Virus record (IMG/VR): IMGVR_UViG_3300042544_003680
Location: 41,926 to 105,925 of that record
Reading direction: 5' to 3' (one strand)
Origin: a virus
DNA length: 64,000 nucleotides
The translations under genes and the position numbers were made by a program. Shown here one piece after another: positions 20,733 to 29,584 of the stretch. Numbering within the stretch: position 1 is the stretch's first letter; every line of letters begins with the position of its first letter. The notes below the pieces were generated by a model. The model was not told the DNA's origin and did no database searches. It worked only from the letters and a program-made list of their open reading frames with translations.

Positions 20733-21662
20733 TTACATTCGGATGAATGATAGTAAATCATTATTCGATTTATTCCTATCAAATAGATATTTCCATTCAT
20801 TGAAATTATTCAGAAAAGCAATACATTCATATTCCGTGAATAAATCTTTTAAAGTTTCTTCATTAAAATCTGGATTATTAATTTCTTCTTGCTTTTTATA
20901 AAAACTATATTCTTCAGGATAAACCACTTCAGTATTGGACAAATCCATAACGAGTAAGTTACGATTAATAATTTCCTGTTGTTCTTCTGTTAATGTCAAA
21001 TCAACATTACTAAAATCTATATTGTTATTTTTATAAATCTTTTCTGCAAGGTTTTTTGCTTTAATTTTTCCGTATTTTTCCAATCCAGAAATATTATCAG
21101 ATTTATCTCCGAGAATACTTTTAAACAATACAAACATTTCAGGAGTTTTACAATTTGTATATTCTTGGAAATTAATAATATCTACAATTAGATTTTTTGT
21201 AGGCAAGAATACGTGAATATTTTTTCTGATTAACTGTAGGAGATCATGATCGCTGGACACAATTAGTGTTTTTTCATTTGTGTTAATTGTCAAGTAACGG
21301 ATTACGTCATCTGCTTCCATATTAACAGGTAAAATTGTTTGAATGCCCAATGCATCAATAAATTTCTGAATATGAGAAATAGTATTCAATAATTGAGTTG
21401 TCTTGTCGTTTTCGACCCGATGTTCTTTATAAGGAACTAGTTCACGACGAAAGTTCTTTTTAAAAGAATTTAATTTTTTGTCCCATGTCAGAATGATTTT
21501 TTTAGCCCTATATTGCGACGTTACTGATTTCAACATATATAAGAACTGATGAATTGGTGTAACATTCAATTCATTTACAAATTTATCAGGACGATTTACA
21601 AAAAATGCACGGAATAGAAAATTATTGCCGTCGATAATAATGGTGTCGTAATAGTTTGACAT
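20733..21662 (-). CDS. 5'-3' exonuclease / FEN-type nuclease (T4 RNase H-like)
   Basis: 309 aa. PIN/FEN fold residues are visible: IIIDGNNFLFRAF (first Asp), the helical-arch region with Arg/Lys, MEADDVI and SSDHDLLQL (metal-binding acidic pairs), and GDKSDNISG (H3TH DNA-binding loop). In T4 the counterpart removes RNA primers from Okazaki fragments. The length matches T4 RNase H (about 305 aa). The clamp-loader ATPase gene lies nearby on the other strand. Confidence 0.88.
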   Translation of the reverse strand: MSNYYDTIIIDGNNFLFRAFFVNRPDKFVNELNVTPIHQFLYMLKSVTSQYRAKKIILTWDKKLNSFKKNFRRELVPYKEHRVENDKTTQLLNTISHIQKFIDALGIQTILPVNMEADDVIRYLTINTNEKTLIVSSDHDLLQLIRKNIHVFLPTKNLIVDIINFQEYTNCKTPEMFVLFKSILGDKSDNISGLEKYGKIKAKNLAEKIYKNNNIDFSNVDLTLTEEQQEIINRNLLVMDLSNTEVVYPEEYSFYKKQEEINNPDFNEETLKDLFTEYECIAFLNNFNEWKYLFDRNKSNNDLLSFIRM

Positions 21663-21691
21663 ATTTTATATTACAATAAAATATAAAATTG

Positions 21692-21967
21692 TCAAACTAT
21701 ATTTTTGTACAGTTCCTTCATTTCATTTCCAACTTCTTTTGGAACTTTTTCTACAAATTCAATAGAATTATATGCTAATAATGTTTCAAATGATAAGATA
21801 CTCATATCAAATTTTTGAATTTTACCAATATTCAATTTTAATCCACTAACAGTTTTTTCATGTTTTTCTATAATTAATAAACCTAATCCTTGATTTAATT
21901 TTGAAGTATATGCATAATATCCATAAGGAATTATATGAATTACATTTTTAGTTTTTTCTGTTGACAT
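21692..21967 (-). CDS. Hypothetical protein, 91 aa
   Basis: Not recognised. Soluble, with an HIIPYGYYAYTSKLNQG opening. First gene of the minus-strand block that runs to 18873. Confidence 0.55.
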   Translation of the reverse strand: MSTEKTKNVIHIIPYGYYAYTSKLNQGLGLLIIEKHEKTVSGLKLNIGKIQKFDMSILSFETLLAYNSIEFVEKVPKEVGNEMKELYKNIV

Positions 21968-22021
21968 ATCTATATAGTGATTTACTGTAAAAAGACGCTA
22001 TTTCAATAAATAGTTTCATAT

Positions 22022-22096
22022 GTTGGTATGGTCGAGTGGCTAAGGCTCGGGTCTGCAACACCCGCCACACTGGTTCGATTCCAGTTACCAACTCCA
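22022..22096 (+). tRNA. tRNA-Cys(GCA)
   Basis: Acceptor GTTGGTA/TACCAAC, anticodon stem CGGGT/ACCCG around CTGCAAC (anticodon GCA), T-arm ACTGG/CCAGT, discriminator T and CCA. Stands alone between divergent gene blocks. Confidence 0.95.
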
Positions 22097-22107
22097 TTTT
22101 AATTTTT

Positions 22108-22287
22108 ATGAGTAATCTAATATCTTCAAACCGAATAAATGTAACTGTTGGAAATCAAACATTTTCCATTCCAATTGATAAAGCACAAGAAGTTGTCAGA
22201 ATGTTGGCACAACTACAAAGTATTCAAATTAAAGAAAATCCTAGTCCCATGCTTCAATATCAAGGAAAGACACTAATTAATGGATAA
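22108..22287 (+). CDS. Hypothetical protein, 59 aa
   Basis: Start placed at ATG 22108 after the tRNA-Cys CCA. Predicted small domain (MSNLISSNRINVTVGNQTF then a helix). No motif recognised. Confidence 0.55.
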   Translation: MSNLISSNRINVTVGNQTFSIPIDKAQEVVRMLAQLQSIQIKENPSPMLQYQGKTLING

Positions 22288-22351
22288 TTCACAAATTATT
22301 TTTGCAACAATTATAGCAGTCTTAGTAATAGCCTTATTTCATGGCGAGTAG
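22280..22351 (+). CDS. Tiny membrane peptide, 23 aa (candidate)
   Basis: Overlaps the end of the preceding gene (ATGGATAA). The 23-residue product (MDNSQIIFATIIAVLVIALF and three more residues) is almost wholly a hydrophobic helix. No independent signal supports translation, so it is only a candidate. Confidence 0.3.
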   Translation: MDNSQIIFATIIAVLVIALFHGE

Positions 22352-22359
22352 AATATCTC

Positions 22360-22387
22360 TTTACAAAACTATATCTTCTGCTAAAAT
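22360..22387 (+). promoter_or_regulatory. Sigma70-type promoter of the clamp-loader gene
   Basis: TTTACA 22360-22365, 16-bp spacer, TAAAAT 22382-22387. The ATG at 22393 is 5 bp past the -10, so the message should be leaderless. Confidence 0.75.
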
Positions 22388-22392
22388 ACCCT

Positions 22393-23304
22393 ATGACTCT
22401 TCAACAAGTATGGACAGAAAAGTATCGCCCCCAAAATATTGAAAATGCAATTCTTAGTGATGATGAAAAAAAGTTTTTTTCTGAATTAACGGATATTCCG
22501 AATAATCTTTTGTTTATTGGTTCTCCCGGAATTGGTAAAAGCACAATTGCAAAAATTCTTGCAAAAAAGTTTTCTCCAAATGCTTATTTGTATATCAATG
22601 CCAGCGAGGAAGGAAATATCGAAACTGTAAGAAATCTGATTTCTGATTTTATTTCAGTTAGTAGCATTGATGGCACACAAAAAATTATTATTTTGGATGA
22701 AGCAGACGGAATTTCATTAATTGCACAGCAAGCATTGCGAAGTGTTATGGAAGGATATCTGGACACCTGCAAGTTTATTCTTACTGCAAATTACCGAAAT
22801 AAACTTATTGAAGCAATTCGGTCACGTTGTCAGGACTTTAATTTTAGTTGTAGTGAAAAACAATTAATTCAACGAGTCATTGAAATTATCAAGGCAGAAA
22901 AAATAGTTGTTGAAAAAGAACAAGTCAGTAATATACGAACATTAGTAAAACAATATTTTCCAGATATTCGTAAAACAATTAATGAATTACAAAAATGCTG
23001 CCAAACAGGAAAATTTATTTTCAAGAATGATGCTAAAAGTGATTTTGTATCTGAACTTAAAAAAGATATTGATGGAGAGGAAAGTGTTTTTATTATTCGC
23101 CAAAAATTAATTGATCACTCTGAGAGTTTCGGAAACGATTATCACTTTTTGATGAAAGGATTATTTAATCTTTATTCAAATGAAAGAGATGTTACTAAGT
23201 GCTTGATTATCAGTGAATATATGTATCGTCATGCATTTGTTCTTGACCAAGAGATTAATTTTTGTGCATTACTTTTCAATTTAAATACTAAAAGTAAGAT
23301 TTAA
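22393..23304 (+). CDS. Sliding clamp loader ATPase, T4 gp44/RFC small subunit-like
   Basis: 303 aa. AAA+ motifs in order: WTEKYRPQNI (RFC box at residues 7-16), Walker A GSPGIGKST (about 50-58), Walker B IIILDEAD (about 98-105), sensor 1 LTANYRN, and the SRC motif IRSRCQDF. Four copies with one gp62-like subunit would load the clamp for the phage polymerase. Driven by its own promoter with leaderless geometry. No gp62- or gp45-like gene is seen in this window. Confidence 0.92.
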   Translation: MTLQQVWTEKYRPQNIENAILSDDEKKFFSELTDIPNNLLFIGSPGIGKSTIAKILAKKFSPNAYLYINASEEGNIETVRNLISDFISVSSIDGTQKIIILDEADGISLIAQQALRSVMEGYLDTCKFILTANYRNKLIEAIRSRCQDFNFSCSEKQLIQRVIEIIKAEKIVVEKEQVSNIRTLVKQYFPDIRKTINELQKCCQTGKFIFKNDAKSDFVSELKKDIDGEESVFIIRQKLIDHSESFGNDYHFLMKGLFNLYSNERDVTKCLIISEYMYRHAFVLDQEINFCALLFNLNTKSKI

Positions 23305-23305
23305 T

Positions 23306-23313
23306 AATAAATA
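23306..23313 (+). promoter_or_regulatory. Late-type promoter box AATAAATA
   Basis: Ends 9 bp before the ATG of the 44-aa gene at 23323, overlapping the end of the clamp-loader gene. Confidence 0.55.
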
Positions 23314-23322
23314 GTGGATACT

Positions 23323-23457
23323 ATGATTACATTTCTCATGTTAAAGTTAGAAGAAGAACAAAAAAAGATTTGTTCTGGTAAAAATTCTAAAAAGAATGAA
23401 CCTCTAAAATCCAGAGAACCACCTAATAAAATTCATCATACTATAATTAATAAATAA
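23323..23457 (+). CDS. Small hypothetical protein, 44 aa
   Basis: Lys/Glu-rich small protein (MITFLMLKLEEEQKKICSG and onwards) with a late box 9 bp upstream of its ATG and a terminator 6 bases after its stop, so it has a complete transcription unit. Function unknown. Confidence 0.55.
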   Translation: MITFLMLKLEEEQKKICSGKNSKKNEPLKSREPPNKIHHTIINK

Positions 23458-23462
23458 CTTTT

Positions 23463-23494
23463 AAAAAGGCATTCTTAACCGAATGCCTTTTTTT
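23463..23494 (+). terminator. Intrinsic terminator
   Basis: AAAAAGGCATTC/GAATGCCTTTTT around TTAACC. Works in either direction by symmetry of its A/T tracts. The next late box follows immediately. Confidence 0.92.
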
Positions 23495-23502
23495 ATTATA
23501 TA

Positions 23503-23510
23503 GATAAGTA
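23503..23510 (+). promoter_or_regulatory. Late-type promoter box GATAAGTA
   Basis: A variant of the box (GATAAGTA) 5 bp upstream of the ATG at 23516 and directly after a terminator. Confidence 0.5.
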
Positions 23511-23515
23511 AAGAT

Positions 23516-23881
23516 ATGAATCTACAACCAAGTACAAGTACCTTGTTTAATGACCGTCGTGCCCTTTTTTCTTGGGAATTAGCAACAGGAGGACACGGTC
23601 AAATTTATTTTTCAACCGCAGGAACATATACTGCCCCAGCAGGTTATGTATTTTATACAATAGATTTTTTAACTGACTCAATTCTTGCTAGTGTTGGTTT
23701 TCGTAATACTAATGATACAAACACTCTTATATATTCTGCAACAAATAGTAATTTTGCTAACAGAGCATATCCTGCTGGATATTCATGGATTGCGCCATTA
23801 ACGAGTTTTACGGTTACGAGTGGTGTTGGAATTGCATTTATGTATAAAAAATTCATTCCTGAAGAATTGTTTTGCGTTTAA
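23516..23881 (+). CDS. Probable small virion protein, 121 aa
   Basis: Ser/Thr/Ala/Gly-rich, beta-type composition with few charges (GTYTAPAGYVFYTIDFLTDS), like small phage decoration or fibre-associated proteins. Starts the late structural block, 5 bp after a late box. No family recognised. Confidence 0.6.
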   Translation: MNLQPSTSTLFNDRRALFSWELATGGHGQIYFSTAGTYTAPAGYVFYTIDFLTDSILASVGFRNTNDTNTLIYSATNSNFANRAYPAGYSWIAPLTSFTVTSGVGIAFMYKKFIPEELFCV

Positions 23882-23887
23882 TATTTT

Positions 23888-24061
23888 ATGAGAAGAATAT
23901 CTGCTCCAAGAATATTCAAACATTGGAATCGAAATCTTTTAGGAAAAGGAGGAAGTGGAATAACGCCTCCAACTCCGGTGCTAACATCTGCTTTATTAAA
24001 ACAGGATGGAACTTTTCTTTTACAACAGGATGGAAGTAAATTATTATTAAATCAGAATTGA
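23888..24061 (+). CDS. Small virion-type protein with GxLLLQxDGSKLLL tail, 57 aa
   Basis: A basic N-terminus (MRRISAPRIFKHWNRN) precedes a Pro-rich linker and a C-terminus with repeated LLQQDGS/LLLNQ strands, a pattern common in small phage structural proteins encoded next to fibres. Begins 6 bases after the previous stop. Confidence 0.6.
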   Translation: MRRISAPRIFKHWNRNLLGKGGSGITPPTPVLTSALLKQDGTFLLQQDGSKLLLNQN

Positions 24062-24077
24062 AAAACAATCTCATAGT

Positions 24078-24085
24078 AATAAATA
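24078..24085 (+). promoter_or_regulatory. Late-type promoter box AATAAATA
   Basis: Ends 6 bp before the ATG of the 499-aa fibre-like gene. Confidence 0.65.
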
Positions 24086-24091
24086 ATTAGT

Positions 24092-25591
24092 ATGCCTGAT
24101 TCCAAAATCACAGATTTAACTAGCTTAGTAACACCATCTGATAATGATGTTTTTCCAATTGTTGATGTATTAAATGATACTACTAAAAAAATAACAGTAT
24201 CAACGCTTGGAAGTTTCTTCAATACTGCCGTAAATTCGAACAGTGGTAATTGGAATAGTGTATACACTAATGTAAATTCAAATAGTGGTAATTATATTTT
24301 AGATGGAGGTAATACAAAAGGAGGAGCAATAACTGCGGGGACTAAAAATACCCAACAATTTGGTTTAATAACAAATAATGTTACTAGAATAGAAATTGGT
24401 TCTTCAGGAAATATAAGTTTTAGGGGTCTAAATGGAGCTTTACCTGTATCTAATGTGGGCTTATTAAATATGAAATTTACAAATGGGACACCATTTGGTA
24501 TCAGAATAGAAAGAAGTGATAATGCAAATGTTTTATTTGGTGTACAGCAAACGAATGGAAGAGTTATTAACACATACGGGGCACAAATGTCCATTTCGGA
24601 AGATACAAACGAACGCATACGTTTACATAGTTCAGGACCATCTTGGTCATTTTATGAACTAGGTATTGGACTAACCACTCCAACTCGCCAATTACATGTA
24701 AGAGCAACAAGTGTATATTCCTCTAGCCCGACAATAACAGAAGCATTGAGTTCTCCGTTTCCAGTATTGCGTATTGATAATGCAATGGTAGGAACACCTT
24801 CCAATGGAATTGGGACTCGTATAGAATTTGGTACGAAAGTATTATCTGCATCAAATATTTTTGTTGGAAATACTATTGATTCAGTTGCAACAAATGTTGC
24901 AAGCGGTACTGAATCCTTTGACTTTTCATTTAGGAATAGTAATGCTGGAACAGCACATGCAGAAAGACTTCGTATAAAATCTACAGGAGCAATTAAATTT
25001 ACCAGTGTTGGTGCAGATCCATCTTCTCCAGAAACAGGAGATGTTTATTTTAATAGCATAGTTAATAGATTACGTTTTTATGATGCATCTAATGCTCGTT
25101 GGAATAATGTAAATTCCACTAGAACAATTGAAACATTTATTGCAACGGAAAATCAACCAGTTTCCGCAAATTTTGCAACACTTGATACAAGAAATATTGA
25201 TAATATTGCTGTATTGAATTTTCCTCCTCTTGCTCCTAATAGAGAAGCACGATTTGTAGGAATAATTCCAGAAGGAACAATTATGAATGATGGATTGTTG
25301 GTTAAAATTCGATTTTCTACAAGAACGGCAACAACAAGCAGTTGCCGTTGGGGAGCACAAATTAAGAAAGTTTCTTCATTAAGTTATGCAACATCTGCAT
25401 CAGTTGATGTTCCAATTACAGGAACTGCGGGATTATCATTAATGAATGGAGATATCATATTAACATCAACTGATTCATTAACCGAAGGAGATGCATATGC
25501 ATTAAGAATACTTCGTGAGAGCAGCAATGCTGCTGATACAATGGCAGACACTGCACAATTAGTTAGTGTTGAAGTACGAGCAATTAATTAA
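24092..25591 (+). CDS. Tail fibre-like late protein, 499 aa
   Basis: The N-terminus (DSKITDLTSLV, NDVFPIVDV, TTKKITVSTL) is shared with the proteins at 26976 and 28056 and is likely a virion attachment module. The body has low-charge, Gly/Asn/Ser-rich repeats typical of trimeric fibres (GNISFRGLNGALP; VNRLRFYDASNARW), and the last 130 residues form a compact beta domain (ARFVGIIPEGT to the end) that could be the receptor- or capping domain. No chaperone domain of the S74 type was seen. Confidence 0.7.
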   Translation: MPDSKITDLTSLVTPSDNDVFPIVDVLNDTTKKITVSTLGSFFNTAVNSNSGNWNSVYTNVNSNSGNYILDGGNTKGGAITAGTKNTQQFGLITNNVTRIEIGSSGNISFRGLNGALPVSNVGLLNMKFTNGTPFGIRIERSDNANVLFGVQQTNGRVINTYGAQMSISEDTNERIRLHSSGPSWSFYELGIGLTTPTRQLHVRATSVYSSSPTITEALSSPFPVLRIDNAMVGTPSNGIGTRIEFGTKVLSASNIFVGNTIDSVATNVASGTESFDFSFRNSNAGTAHAERLRIKSTGAIKFTSVGADPSSPETGDVYFNSIVNRLRFYDASNARWNNVNSTRTIETFIATENQPVSANFATLDTRNIDNIAVLNFPPLAPNREARFVGIIPEGTIMNDGLLVKIRFSTRTATTSSCRWGAQIKKVSSLSYATSASVDVPITGTAGLSLMNGDIILTSTDSLTEGDAYALRILRESSNAADTMADTAQLVSVEVRAIN

Positions 25592-25599
25592 TAAATTTT

Positions 25600-26238
25600 A
25601 TGGCATATATTTTTAATGGTACAAATCGTCTCCAAAACCTCGGATTTACCACTACATTCTCATTACCAGTAACAATTGCAGCAATGATAAAACCTTACAG
25701 TCATCCATCAACATTCGTAGCAATAGGTGATAGTGCAACCATTGCTGGCTATACAGGTATAGCATTTAATGCGTCGGGACAATCATTAGCATTCGCAAGA
25801 GATACTGCTCAAGCTCAAGGGTTTAGCCAATCCGCAGCATCTGCTCCTGTAAATCAATGGTGTCATGCTGCTGGAGTTTTCTCATCAACTAATTCTAGAA
25901 CAGTTTATCTTAATGGAGTAGTAGCTCCCACAAATACGGTAGCAATAAGTGCTGATACTAATAGATTTAATAGATTGAATCTTGGTGGTAGAGCTGTTGG
26001 AGCTAATTTTGAAAGTGTTTTTAATGGAGAACTTGCGGAAGTTGCAATTTGGACTGTTGCTTTAACTGCTCCCGAAATATTATCCTTATCCAAAGGATTT
26101 AATCCGAGACTAATTCGTCCAAATAGTTTAGTAATTTTTAATAGATTACTTCGTCCACAACAAGATATTAGAAATGGCATAGTTTTATCCAATACAGGAA
26201 ATGTCTTAATATCAAATGATCATCCTCTTGTTATCTGA
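25600..26238 (+). CDS. LamG/concanavalin-like late protein, 212 aa
   Basis: The pattern FTTTFSLPVTIAAMIKP, GIAFNASGQSLAF, QWCHAAGVFSSTNSRTVYLNG and GELAEVAIWTVAL is that of the LamG-like jelly-roll fold (ConA-like lectin superfamily), which binds glycans. As part of the virion it could bind host surface sugars. Follows the fibre gene after 8 bases. Confidence 0.75.
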   Translation: MAYIFNGTNRLQNLGFTTTFSLPVTIAAMIKPYSHPSTFVAIGDSATIAGYTGIAFNASGQSLAFARDTAQAQGFSQSAASAPVNQWCHAAGVFSSTNSRTVYLNGVVAPTNTVAISADTNRFNRLNLGGRAVGANFESVFNGELAEVAIWTVALTAPEILSLSKGFNPRLIRPNSLVIFNRLLRPQQDIRNGIVLSNTGNVLISNDHPLVI

Positions 26239-26254
26239 TATATAAAGTTTAAAG

Positions 26255-26262
26255 TATAAATA
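26255..26262 (+). promoter_or_regulatory. Late-type promoter box TATAAATA
   Basis: Perfect match to the T4 late box, ending 9 bp before the ATG at 26272. Confidence 0.75.
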
Positions 26263-26271
26263 TACTATATT

Positions 26272-26601
26272 ATGCCAATACCAATTCAAGAACCAATTCA
26301 AACTCCAGTAATTCCATCAAAACTATTTGATATTTTATGGATTTATCATTTAGCAATTCATTGCCCAACAACTTCCAGAGGAAGTGTGCAAATTTCATGT
26401 TTGCCTATGAGTTCTTCGACTGGTGATTTAGGATCATCATCTTTATTACAAACTGTTCAAACTGATGAATTATTTCTAGCAGTTCAACAAGTACCAGAAG
26501 TTGCAATTGCTTTTCAATCAGTTATTAATGCAGTTGCACCATTACAAGCATGGGTGAATGCCAGAAATAATCCAGTTATTGTCGAACCTACACCAGAATA
26601 A
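26272..26601 (+). CDS. Late protein paralogous to 29202-29516, 109 aa
   Basis: Shares FDILWIYHLAIHCPTT, SCLPMSS and VPEVAxAFQxVI with the 104-aa protein at 29202. Pro-rich N-terminus. Both copies follow a late box and lie next to a fibre gene, so it is probably a small virion or fibre-associated protein duplicated with the fibre. Confidence 0.65.
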   Translation: MPIPIQEPIQTPVIPSKLFDILWIYHLAIHCPTTSRGSVQISCLPMSSSTGDLGSSSLLQTVQTDELFLAVQQVPEVAIAFQSVINAVAPLQAWVNARNNPVIVEPTPE

Positions 26602-26603
26602 TT

Positions 26604-26885
26604 ATGTTATTTGATGATTTCGTAAATACTATATTAGAAAATAAAGAAATTCTTTTAAAATACATCGTTAAAAATAGGAACGATAAATTTAATAGAAAAA
26701 TAGATAAAAAATATAAAACTGGTTGGACTGAAACGGTTGTTGCTTATTCACCCGAACAGGCGAAATTTAAAGCATTCCAAATATATGCAAATGAAAGACA
26801 TATTCCAGAGCGTTCAAGAAAATGGATGTTTAAACAATTTTCACAATTTGCACTAGTCGAGTATATTCAATCTGAATATGGTTAA
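26604..26885 (+). CDS. Hypothetical protein, 93 aa
   Basis: Basic, helical (KYIVKNRNDKFNRKIDKKYK). The segment TGWTETVVAYSPEQAKFKAFQI recalls small conserved phage proteins of unknown role. Starts 2 bases after the previous stop. Confidence 0.6.
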   Translation: MLFDDFVNTILENKEILLKYIVKNRNDKFNRKIDKKYKTGWTETVVAYSPEQAKFKAFQIYANERHIPERSRKWMFKQFSQFALVEYIQSEYG

Positions 26886-26959
26886 TGTTTTTGCTAATTT
26901 TTAAAATTAATCATTATATCATCAATCAAAATTATATTAAGGAATATATAATTTTGAAT

Positions 26960-26967
26960 AGTAAATA
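26960..26967 (+). promoter_or_regulatory. Late-type promoter box AGTAAATA
   Basis: One-base variant of the box, ending 8 bp before the ATG at 26976. Confidence 0.5.
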
Positions 26968-26975
26968 CTAATAGC

Positions 26976-28022
26976 ATGGCAGACTCTATAATTACAGACT
27001 TACCAATTTTAACTACACCAGATAATTCTGATGTTTTACCAATTGTAGATATAGTAAATAATACAACTAAGCAAGTAACAGTTAGTTCTATAAAAAGTCC
27101 ATATTTAATTGTAGATGAACCAACAACTACTGCACTTCAAAATAATGTCACAGTTAAAATCAATCATCCAGATCAATTGGATAGTTCCCTAGTTTTGACT
27201 CCAAAAGGAAATGGTGCATTTATTCTCGGATCAAAACCAGACGGAACACTTGTAGGAGGAAATGCACGCGGAGATATAGCAGTTGATTTACAAATGAGTC
27301 GGTCTAGTGCAGAAAATGTTGCAGGAGGAAATTTCTCTGTAATTGCAGGAGGACTTGATAATAAGATAACACCTGGAGCAGATGGAGCAATCGTATGCGG
27401 CGGATATGGAAACACTGCAAGTAGGTCGTTTGCAGTGTGTAATGGCGGACAATTGAATACTGCTGGTGATTATTTTGCCGTGGTGAATGGCGGAGAAAGG
27501 AATACAGCTTCTGCTGAATTTACATTAGCATCTGGGTATAAAGCGGTTGCAAATAGATTGGGGATGGAAGCAAGGGCAAATGGGTCATTTTCAACTACTC
27601 CGGGAGATGCACAAAGAGGTTCAATGATACTAACACGCATATTGCTCTCATCATCACCACAAAACCTTGGGGTTAATAATAGTCTTCCATCTGGAGCAGA
27701 TATCACCACAGCAACCCAATTTATATTAATGGATAATCAAACTGTTATGGTTGATGCATTTATAATTGGTCGTTCGTCATCTGGTACTTCTAATGCTTGT
27801 TATCAACGTCGTTGTCTTATTAAACGTGATGTAGGAGCAGCAACTACAGCTATTATAGGATCTGTTCAAACTATTGGAACAGATATAGAAAGCAATGCTG
27901 CATGGAATGCCACTTTAACTGCAAATACTACAGATGGCGGATTAAATGTAGTTGTTACTGGAACAAATACATCAATAAATTGGTTTGCAGAACTTCAATT
28001 CAGGGAAGTTATATTTGCTTAA
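26976..28022 (+). CDS. Fibre-like late protein with head-type repeats, 348 aa
   Basis: Has the shared N-terminal module (DSIITDLPILTTPDNSDVLP). The middle contains repeated NGGxxNTAxxxF/ASGYKAVAN units like the YadA/Hep-Hag head repeats of trimeric surface proteins. The C-terminal 130 residues (VDAFIIGRSSSGTSNACYQRRCLIKRD onwards) are nearly the same as in the next gene. Likely a trimeric spike or fibre. Confidence 0.72.
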   Translation: MADSIITDLPILTTPDNSDVLPIVDIVNNTTKQVTVSSIKSPYLIVDEPTTTALQNNVTVKINHPDQLDSSLVLTPKGNGAFILGSKPDGTLVGGNARGDIAVDLQMSRSSAENVAGGNFSVIAGGLDNKITPGADGAIVCGGYGNTASRSFAVCNGGQLNTAGDYFAVVNGGERNTASAEFTLASGYKAVANRLGMEARANGSFSTTPGDAQRGSMILTRILLSSSPQNLGVNNSLPSGADITTATQFILMDNQTVMVDAFIIGRSSSGTSNACYQRRCLIKRDVGAATTAIIGSVQTIGTDIESNAAWNATLTANTTDGGLNVVVTGTNTSINWFAELQFREVIFA

Positions 28023-28055
28023 ATTTACTAAATAACAGAAATAAGTACTAATAAC

Positions 28056-29132
28056 ATGGCAGACTCTACAATCACAAATTTACCAATTTTGACAAATCCT
28101 GCAAATAATGATGTTTTGCCTATTGTTGTTATATCAGAAAACACGACTAAAAAAATAGCATTCAGTGCATTAAAAACTCCGTATTTAACTATTGATGATC
28201 CATCAACTTTTACACAAAATAATGTTACAGTCAAAATTAATCATCCAAATCAAACAAATAGCTCATTAGTTTTAACTCCACAGGGAATAGCCCCATTTAT
28301 TCTCGGACCAAAACCAGACGGAATGGATACAGGAGGAGATCCACGCGGATATCGTTCAGTTGATTTACAAATGTCTGGCAACGTACCTTATCTAAAAAGT
28401 GACCCGTCAAATGTTTGTGCAGGAGCAGAATCAAGTATTCTTGGGGGGTCGTCAAACTCAATAAGTGACCTTAATACTTTTTCAATCATATACGGAGGTG
28501 ATGGTAATAATATATTTGCAGATAGTGCAACATGTATTGGAGGTCAAACCAACTCTTTTTCCACTTTTGCTACTTATGGGGCATCAAGTATAATTGGGGG
28601 GGCAAACAATGCCGCAAATGCAGCATATACAAGAGCATCTGGTTATGCCGCAAGGGCAAATAGAATAGGCATGGATGCTCGCACAGTCGGGTATCTTATC
28701 ACCCCTTTTGATGTTCAGAAAGGAACTATGCTTTTGCGTGGAACGTCTATTAATGCCACCCCTATAAATCTTGTTATGGACGGCAGTAATAGTTTAGGAT
28801 CTACAAATATTTCTTTGTCAAATATGTTTGTATTAAATAATAGACAAACAGTTATGGTTGATGCATTTATTGTTGCTCGTTCAGCAGGTGGTACACATAA
28901 TGCTTGTTATCAACGTCGTTGTCTTATTAAAAGGGAAGATAGTGCTGCTGCGACAACACTTGTAGGATCAGTTTCAGCAATTGGAACAGATATAGAAAGT
29001 GCTTCTGCATGGAACGTCACTTTAACTGCAAATACAAGTTATGGTGGTTTAAATGTGGTTGCTACAGGTGCAGCATCTACTTCCATAAGATGGTTTGCGG
29101 AACTTCAATTCAGAGAAGTTATAAGAACTTAA
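28056..29132 (+). CDS. Fibre-like late protein, paralogue of 26976-28022, 358 aa
   Basis: Tandem paralogue: same N-terminal module and same C-terminal domain (MVDAFIVARSAGGTHNACYQ; NVTLTANTSYGGLNVVATG), with a diverged middle (SIIGGANNAANAAYTRASGY). The conserved ends and variable centre suggest exchangeable receptor-binding regions. Confidence 0.72.
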   Translation: MADSTITNLPILTNPANNDVLPIVVISENTTKKIAFSALKTPYLTIDDPSTFTQNNVTVKINHPNQTNSSLVLTPQGIAPFILGPKPDGMDTGGDPRGYRSVDLQMSGNVPYLKSDPSNVCAGAESSILGGSSNSISDLNTFSIIYGGDGNNIFADSATCIGGQTNSFSTFATYGASSIIGGANNAANAAYTRASGYAARANRIGMDARTVGYLITPFDVQKGTMLLRGTSINATPINLVMDGSNSLGSTNISLSNMFVLNNRQTVMVDAFIVARSAGGTHNACYQRRCLIKREDSAAATTLVGSVSAIGTDIESASAWNVTLTANTSYGGLNVVATGAASTSIRWFAELQFREVIRT

Positions 29133-29180
29133 TGTAATAATATACAAATAAATCTATTATTGTCAATTCTATAATTCGAT

Positions 29181-29188
29181 TATAAATA
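29181..29188 (+). promoter_or_regulatory. Late-type promoter box TATAAATA
   Basis: Perfect T4-like late box, 13 bp before the ATG at 29202. Confidence 0.72.
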
Positions 29189-29201
29189 GTGATATAAAAT
29201 T

Positions 29202-29516
29202 ATGCCAATACCACTTCCAGAAATAATACAAACACCTGCTATTCCTCAAAAATCATTTGATATTTTGTGGATTTATAACTTAGCAATTAATTGCCCAACC
29301 ACAACCAGAGGAACTGTCCGAATTTCATGTTTGCCAATGTCTTCAACTACTGGAGAATTAGCAGACTTATCATTAATGCAAAATATTCATACTAGTCGGC
29401 TATTTGAAGCAGTACAAGCAGTTCCAGAAGTTGCAGCAGCATTCCAAGCAGTTATTGACGCTATCGTACCTTTACAAGAATGGATTGCATCTACTAATTC
29501 TCCCCAAGAACCATGA
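29202..29516 (+). CDS. Late protein paralogous to 26272-26601, 104 aa
   Basis: Same layout as the 26272 copy (Pro-rich start, FDILWIYNLAINCPTTTRG, SCLPMSSTTG, VPEVAAAFQAVI). Last gene of the plus-strand late block, which converges on the minus-strand block from 29884. Confidence 0.65.
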   Translation: MPIPLPEIIQTPAIPQKSFDILWIYNLAINCPTTTRGTVRISCLPMSSTTGELADLSLMQNIHTSRLFEAVQAVPEVAAAFQAVIDAIVPLQEWIASTNSPQEP

Positions 29517-29584
29517 AATATCCTGTAGCAATAAATGAACAATGGAAAATTTATTAAAGTGATGAAAGTACAATCTATGTTAGC

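Noticed and set aside
24292-24618. Minus-strand 108-aa ORF opposite the fibre gene
   Set aside because: Shadow of the low-complexity fibre sequence; Pro/Phe-rich nonsense product.
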